A stretch of DNA of 64,000 nucleotides. Source: JAFGNV01 sp964612485. Lineage in GTDB: Bacteria; Chloroflexota; Anaerolineae; 4572-78; J111. The notes under the pieces are model-generated. The model was given only the letters and a program-made list of their open reading frames with translations, was not told where the DNA came from and ran no database searches. Positions 59,697 through 64,000 of the stretch are shown here, piece by piece (the first letter of the stretch is position 1; the number at the start of each line of letters is the position of its first letter). The stretch covers positions 1-64,000 of the forward strand of contig CAZTFF010000005.1 of NCBI GenBank assembly GCA_964612485.1. Direction: 5' to 3'. The position numbers and the translations under genes are program-made.

Positions 59697-60971
59697 TTAT
59701 TCAAAACGCTTGAGATGTTCATTCCAGCCGTCGGTTACGCGAGTTTCGGGATCGGTGGCTTCCAGGCGCAGGCCAAAGACGGTACTCATCTGACGCAGGG
59801 CTTTCTGAGCCGTTTGCACATTTTGCCCGGTTTCAGTGGCCGTCAGAATATCATCGGCCAGTTGTTCCAGATGGGTGAGGGCAGCGGGCGTGTCCAGATC
59901 ATTGGCCAATGCTTTGTTGAAAGCGGTCAGGGCCGGGGTGGGATCGAGCAACCTATCCTGCCCGCCACCAGCGGTAACTGCGGCCAGTAGTTTTTCGGCC
60001 AATTGGCCCGCTTGCTTCAATTCTTCCTCGTCGTGGCTCCATTCCTGGCGGTAGTGGTGGCGGCCCATATACAGCCGCAGCGCGTCGGGCCACCATGTTT
60101 TCAGCAGATCGCGCATCATCACCAAATTGCCCAGCGATTTGCTCATTTTTTCGCCGTCGTGGTACACCATGGCGGTGTGCAGCCAGAAGCGGCTAAAGCG
60201 GGCATCGTCATCATCCAGTAGCGGCTCCGCCTGGGCAATTTCGCTTTCGTGGTGGGGAAAGATCAGATCGGCCCCGCCGCCGTGAATATCAATAGTTTTG
60301 CCCAGGTAACGGCTCGACATCGTAGAACATTCAATGTGCCAGCCGGGACGCCCCGGCCCCCACGGGCTGTCCCAGGCCGGTTCGCCGGGGGCTTGGGCCT
60401 GCCACAGCACAAAATCCAGGGGATCTTTTTTATTGGGATCATCGGGATGGTTGCCCCGTTCGTTGGCCACGGGCAGCATGGCGTCGCGGTCCATACGGCA
60501 GAGCTTGCCGTATTCCGGCCAGGCATCGATGTGGAAGTAAACGTTGCTTTCAACCTCATAAGCTACGCCGTTTTCCAGCAGTCCTTCAACCGTGGCGATG
60601 ATGTCGTCGATGACGTCGGTGGCGCGGGGAAAATGTTCCGGCGGGCGGACATTGAGCGTGATCATATCTTTGATAAAATGCGTCGTCCAGCGATTACCGA
60701 CCGCATCCCAGGCATCGTTCACTTCCTTGGCTTTGCGTAAAATGTCGTCATCAATATCGGTGACGTTTTGCACGTAGCGCACCGGATAGCCCAGTTGCTC
60801 CAGCGCGCGGATCAAAATATCAAATGCCGCATAGGTAAAGGCGTGGCCCAGATGGGTGGTATCGTACGGGGTGATGCCGCACACGTAAATGGTAACGGCA
60901 TCGCCAATGGGTTCAAACGGTTCAACCTGTTGTGAGAGGGCGTTGTATAGTTTCATCAGGGAAAGTTCCAT
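59697..60971 (-). CDS. cysS: Cysteinyl-tRNA synthetase homologue with MshC-like motifs
   Basis: A 424-residue class I ligase. The N-terminal motif is YVCGITPYDTTHLGHAFTY, the zinc ligands are C31, the Cys of WHIECS and the HH of FPHHESE, and the KMSKS loop is KMSKSLGN. CysS usually reads CGPTVYD with HIGN or HIGH; CGITPYD with HLGHA is the form in MshC, which joins cysteine to glucosaminyl-inositol in mycothiol synthesis. ALANDLDTPAAL in the C-terminal helical part is also close to MshC. It may be the tRNA synthetase of this lineage or a cysteine ligase of a thiol pathway. ATG 60956 (MKLYN) is an alternative start. It lies 8 bp after the E3 gene. Confidence 0.85.
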   Translation of the reverse strand: MELSLMKLYNALSQQVEPFEPIGDAVTIYVCGITPYDTTHLGHAFTYAAFDILIRALEQLGYPVRYVQNVTDIDDDILRKAKEVNDAWDAVGNRWTTHFIKDMITLNVRPPEHFPRATDVIDDIIATVEGLLENGVAYEVESNVYFHIDAWPEYGKLCRMDRDAMLPVANERGNHPDDPNKKDPLDFVLWQAQAPGEPAWDSPWGPGRPGWHIECSTMSSRYLGKTIDIHGGGADLIFPHHESEIAQAEPLLDDDDARFSRFWLHTAMVYHDGEKMSKSLGNLVMMRDLLKTWWPDALRLYMGRHHYRQEWSHDEEELKQAGQLAEKLLAAVTAGGGQDRLLDPTPALTAFNKALANDLDTPAALTHLEQLADDILTATETGQNVQTAQKALRQMSTVFGLRLEATDPETRVTDGWNEHLKRFE

Positions 60972-60979
60972 TCCTATTT

Positions 60980-62413
60980 CTATTTTCTGCTGCCGCGCTT
61001 GGGGCGGTACACGTGCGTGGCCTGGCCAAAGAAGACTTCGGCGGATTCCATCACCGTTTCCGACAGGGTGGGGTGGGCGTGGATGCTTAGTTTGACATCC
61101 GAGGCCAGTGCCGCCATTTCAATGGCCAGCACCCCCTCGGCAATCAGCTCACCCGCGCCCGGCCCGGCAATGCCTACACCCAGCACGCGCTCGGTTTCGT
61201 TGTCGATGATGAGTTTGGTCAATCCGTCGGTGCGGTCCAGCGTAATGGCCCGGCCCGACGCCGCCCAGGGAAAGCGCGTCACCTGCACGTCCAAATTTTG
61301 TTTTTTGGCCTCCGCTTCGGTGATGCCGGCCCAGGCAATTTCGGGATCGGTGAAGACTACGGCGGGAATGGCTGCCGGTTCATAGGCCACTTTGTGGCCG
61401 ACAATGGCCTCAACGGCCACCCGGCCCTCGTGCGACGCTTTGTGGGCCAGCATCGGTTCGCCGGCCACATCGCCAATGGCCCAGATGTTGGTTTCGGCGG
61501 TGCGGCGCTGTTCATCAACTTTGATGAAGCCTTTGTCATCAACTTCAATCTGGGTGTTGTCCAGCCCAATGTTGCCGGAGTTGGGTTTGCGCCCCACCGA
61601 CACCAGCACCCGGTCGAACACCTGCTCTTTCTCCTCCACCTCGCCGTCAAACGTCACCTGGATACCTTTTTTGACTTCCTTCATCTCGGTGACGGTAGTA
61701 ATGAGCAGGATAGCCTCGAATTTTTCATCCAGCCTTTTGGCTAAAATTCGCGCCAAATCTTTGTCGGCTCCGGCAAGCAGGTTGGGTAGCATTTCCACCA
61801 CGGTTACGTTGCTGCCCAGCGCGGCGTACACGCTGCCCAGTTCCAGGCCAATGTAACCGCCGCCTACCACCAGCAGCTTTTTGGGAACTTCTTCGAGGTC
61901 CAGCGCGCCGGTGGAGTTCATCACTTTGGGCGTGTCCAGGGCAAAGGCGGGAATTTCGGCGGGGCGGGAGCCGGTGGCGATGATGGCCTTTTCAAAGGGC
62001 AGGGCCGCTTCGCCGCCGTCCACCAATTCAATTTTAAGATTTGACGCATCAACAAATGTTGCTTTGCCGCGAATGTGGTTGATTTTGCGCTGCTTGGCCA
62101 GTTGGCCGGTGCCGCCGGTTAGCTGCTTGACCACGTCGTTTTTCCAACCGCGCAATTTGTCCAGATCAATTTTGGGTTTCTCGTAGGTGATGCCCCAGTT
62201 GGCGGCCTCTTCTGATTCGTTGAGCAGCTTCGCCACGTGCAGCAGCGCCTTGGAGGGAATACAGCCGCGATAGAGGCACACCCCGCCCGGATTTTCCTCG
62301 GGGTCTACCAGGGTTACTTTCATATCCAGATCAGCGGCCAGAAAGGCGGCGGCATACCCGCCGGGGCCGCCGCCGATGACGACCAGTTGGGCTTTGTCTA
62401 ATTGTTCGGTCAT
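60980..62413 (-). CDS. lpdA: Dihydrolipoyl dehydrogenase (E3)
   Basis: A 477-residue flavin disulfide reductase. It has the FAD motif VIGGGPGGYAAA at 12-23, redox pair C46 and C51 (GGVCLYRGC), the NAD motif VVGGGYIGLELGSVYAALG, and the C-terminal HAHPTLSE with the active-site His-Glu. It reoxidises dihydrolipoyl groups of E2. The ATG at 62413 has GGAG about eight bases upstream and begins directly after the E2 stop; the longer frame to 62497 overlaps E2 and is not supported. As the only E3 in the window it could serve both the pyruvate and 2-oxoglutarate complexes. Confidence 0.96.
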   Translation of the reverse strand: MTEQLDKAQLVVIGGGPGGYAAAFLAADLDMKVTLVDPEENPGGVCLYRGCIPSKALLHVAKLLNESEEAANWGITYEKPKIDLDKLRGWKNDVVKQLTGGTGQLAKQRKINHIRGKATFVDASNLKIELVDGGEAALPFEKAIIATGSRPAEIPAFALDTPKVMNSTGALDLEEVPKKLLVVGGGYIGLELGSVYAALGSNVTVVEMLPNLLAGADKDLARILAKRLDEKFEAILLITTVTEMKEVKKGIQVTFDGEVEEKEQVFDRVLVSVGRKPNSGNIGLDNTQIEVDDKGFIKVDEQRRTAETNIWAIGDVAGEPMLAHKASHEGRVAVEAIVGHKVAYEPAAIPAVVFTDPEIAWAGITEAEAKKQNLDVQVTRFPWAASGRAITLDRTDGLTKLIIDNETERVLGVGIAGPGAGELIAEGVLAIEMAALASDVKLSIHAHPTLSETVMESAEVFFGQATHVYRPKRGSRK

Positions 62414-62414
62414 G

Positions 62415-63743
62415 TTAGCTCTCCAGGAGTACAAAGAATGGATTTTCCAGCGCTTCCACCAACCAGCGCAGAAAACGGGCCGCGTCCGCGCCGTCAATCA
62501 AACGGTGATCGTAAGAAATCGCCAGGGGCAGCATCATCCGGGGCACAAATTCACCGTCGATGTAGACCGGCTCCATCCGCCCGCGGGCGATGCCCAAAAT
62601 AGCCACGTTGGGCGTGTTGATAATGGGCGTGAAGTTGGTGCCGCCAATGCCGCCCAGGTTGGTGATGGTGAAACTGCCGCCTTCCAAATCTTCCAGGCCG
62701 ATCTTGCGGGCGCGCGCTTTTTCGGCGATTTCGTTCAGTTCAACCGCCAACTCGATAATGCCTTTTTGGTCAACATCCCGGATCACCGGCACCAGCAGGC
62801 CGCGCTCGGTATCCACGGCCACGCCGATGTGAGTGTATTTTTTGTAGATAATTTCTTCATTCGCCAGATCGATGCTGGCGTTGAATTGCGGGAATTTCTT
62901 GAGGGCTATCGCCGCGATTTTAAGAATAATGGCGGTGACGGTCAGCTTGCCGCCGGCGGCTTCGGCCTGTTTGGCGTACCGTTTACGTAATTTTTCCAGT
63001 TCGGTGACGTCGGCTTTATCAAAATTGGTCACATGAGGAATTGTCCACGCCTGGCCCATTTGCCGGGCGGTGGCGCGGCGCACGTTACTCATCGCCTCTC
63101 GCTCCACCTCGCCATATTTGGTGAAGTCGGGTAGAGGAGCGGCCTGCGCCGCCGGGGCAGCCGCAGTAGCTGTCGGACGTTCGGTATTCAGTTTTTTGAC
63201 GTAGGCTTTGACATCATCCTGAGAAATACGCCCGCCGGGACCGCTGCCGGGTACGGCGTGGATGTCAATCCCCAGTTCGCGGGCCAAGCGTCGGACCGAC
63301 GGCGCGGCGGGGGCCGGTTTGCCGCTGTCCGGTTTTTTCGCCGGGGCGGGTTTGGACTCCGGTTCAGGCTTTTTTGCCGGTTCCTGGCGGGGTTTTTCCG
63401 GTTCTTCTTCCGCTTCCGGCTCTGGTTTTTCTTCCACTTCTGGTTCTGGCTCTTCTTCGGGTTGGGCCTCGGCTTCGGGTTCCGGCTCTTTTTCGGGCGC
63501 GGCGCCATCGGCATCTACGGTAAAAATCACCTGGCCCACTTCGGCCCGGCCACCTTCTTCGACCATAAGTTCTTTGATTACGCCGCTGACCGTGGAGGGA
63601 ACTTCGATGGTTGCTTTATCGGTTTCCAACTCCAACACCGGCTGATCGACATCAACCGTATCTCCCACAGACACCAACACCCCTACAATATCGCCGCCTT
63701 CTACATTTTCACCCAGTTCGGGCAGTTTAAATTCGGTTGTCAC
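62415..63743 (-). CDS. aceF: Pyruvate dehydrogenase complex E2 (dihydrolipoyl acetyltransferase)
   Basis: A 442-residue E2 with one lipoyl domain (Lys43 in ETDKAT), a linker of about 65 residues built of alternating Glu-Pro and Lys-Pro, an E3/E1-binding domain (VRRLARELGIDIHAV), a second Ala/Pro linker and the catalytic domain ending SYDHRLIDGADAARF. The last part, with FTITNLGGIGGTNFTPI, is of the acetyltransferase type rather than succinyl. The start is GTG at 63743 with GGGAG upstream. It lies between the aceE-type E1 gene and lpdA. The enterobacterial AceF has up to three lipoyl domains; this one has a single domain. Confidence 0.93.
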   Translation of the reverse strand: MTTEFKLPELGENVEGGDIVGVLVSVGDTVDVDQPVLELETDKATIEVPSTVSGVIKELMVEEGGRAEVGQVIFTVDADGAAPEKEPEPEAEAQPEEEPEPEVEEKPEPEAEEEPEKPRQEPAKKPEPESKPAPAKKPDSGKPAPAAPSVRRLARELGIDIHAVPGSGPGGRISQDDVKAYVKKLNTERPTATAAAPAAQAAPLPDFTKYGEVEREAMSNVRRATARQMGQAWTIPHVTNFDKADVTELEKLRKRYAKQAEAAGGKLTVTAIILKIAAIALKKFPQFNASIDLANEEIIYKKYTHIGVAVDTERGLLVPVIRDVDQKGIIELAVELNEIAEKARARKIGLEDLEGGSFTITNLGGIGGTNFTPIINTPNVAILGIARGRMEPVYIDGEFVPRMMLPLAISYDHRLIDGADAARFLRWLVEALENPFFVLLES

Positions 63744-63759
63744 AATGTTGCTCCCTGAT

Positions 63760-63800
63760 TAATTGTGAATTGTGAATAATTAATTGTGAATTTCTAATTC
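63760..63800. repeat. GAATTGTGAATT repeat between aceE and aceF
   Basis: Tandem AATTGTGAATTGTGAATAATTAATTGTGAATT units, the same family as at 21195-21227 and 58674-58711. Confidence 0.75.
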
Positions 63801-63820
63801 AGCCACGTCCCAAATTATCA

Positions 63821-63872
63821 AATCGCTCCTCGCTGATTCGCTGTCTCGCTGAATCACTGATTGGCTGAATCG
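63821..63872. repeat. GATTCGCTG / CTGAATCAC repeat after aceE
   Basis: Short degenerate units GCTGATTCGCTG, CTCGCTGAATCACTGA and TTGGCTGAATCG follow each other directly before the stop of the E1 gene. Confidence 0.6.
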
Positions 63873-64000
63873 TTATGAAATCATCGGATTTGCTTTTTCC
63901 GGATCAATTTCCAGTTCTTCCATTGCGCCGGACAGCATATCGTCATCCAGGTCGCCTTTTTCGGCCAGCGAGTCCAGCACGGCCAGGGTGATGTAGCGCG
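63873..64000 (-). CDS. aceE: Pyruvate dehydrogenase E1, C-terminal end (partial)
   Basis: Only the last 42 codons are inside the window. They read YITLAVLDSLAEKGDL, then an acidic helix and EIDPEKANPMIS before the TAA. The segment matches the C-terminus of the homodimeric AceE-type E1, which ends in a YITLAAL-type helix and a DPxKxNP motif. The gene order aceE-E2-E3 on the minus strand confirms the assignment. The homodimeric E1 type is typical of proteobacteria and actinobacteria; many other bacteria use separate alpha and beta chains. Confidence 0.85.
   Translation of the reverse strand, partial: RYITLAVLDSLAEKGDLDDDMLSGAMEELEIDPEKANPMIS

Overview
The window is about 64 kb of chromosomal DNA of moderate to high GC. 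It looks like an uncultured member of the Chloroflexota, probably Anaerolineae-like. That placement is an inference from style: extracytoplasmic proteins with long Pro/Thr linkers, a Ser/Thr kinase with an extracellular sensor, an Npt1-like transporter fused to HEAT repeats and a cNMP domain, a recG-coaD-sepIVA-like-DUF177-rpmF-fabD-fabG block, and many short intergenic palindromic repeats. I saw no rRNA, tRNA, CRISPR array, phage or intact insertion sequence.

Layout. 1-4.5 kb (minus): YbjN-like protein, an AAA+ ATPase of the type that accompanies extracellular contractile injection systems, a lytic transglycosylase and a calcium-binding-type lipoprotein. 4.7-16.7 kb (plus): a 1136-residue transporter/HEAT/cNMP fusion, a tiny SET-domain protein and a 2711-residue NRPS with an FkbH-like glyceryl-loading front end. 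17-21 kb: 2-oxoglutarate dehydrogenase E1 and E2. 21-26.5 kb: a GT-C glycosyltransferase, small membrane proteins, bacteriohemerythrin and an EcsC-family protein. 26.5-38 kb is the housekeeping core: rlmN, rpmB, a FakA-like kinase with a DegV/FakB-like partner, recG, coaD, a SepIVA-like protein, DUF177, rpmF, fabD, fabG and nusB. 38.4-44.5 kb: TatA/B-TatC, a cyclic-2,3-diphosphoglycerate-synthetase-like P-loop protein, a Ser/Thr kinase and a zinc alcohol dehydrogenase. 44.5-54.4 kb: a cNMP-domain protein, a glutaredoxin-like protein, a MacB-type ABC exporter, a molybdenum hydroxylase operon with two FAD subunits, and an unknown protein ending in a PcrA-like Tudor domain. 54.9-64 kb: a glycoside-hydrolase-like protein, GNAT and EamA genes, an oligopeptide-type binding lipoprotein, a CysS/MshC-like ligase, and a pyruvate dehydrogenase cluster (aceE end, E2, E3).

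How the parts connect. The E1-E2 pair for 2-oxoglutarate has no E3 of its own; the E3 in the pyruvate dehydrogenase operon about 41 kb away could serve both complexes. The fatty-acid genes (FakA/DegV, fabD, fabG) sit among ribosomal-protein and CoA genes, as in other bacteria, but acpP is absent and nusB occupies its place. Several promoters are close to the sigma-70 consensus; two of them predict leaderless mRNAs (4689 and 34666).

Most unusual items: the FkbH-NRPS with its epimerase and unpaired terminal condensation domain beside a SET protein; in-frame palindromic repeats inside the NRPS and a perfect 36-bp palindrome inside the E2 gene; a promoter-plus-three-hairpin small-RNA candidate at 27.66-27.80 kb and a second candidate at 54.6-54.7 kb; NusB with an inserted four-cysteine zinc-ribbon-like loop; and a cysteinyl ligase whose motifs look like mycothiol-pathway MshC.
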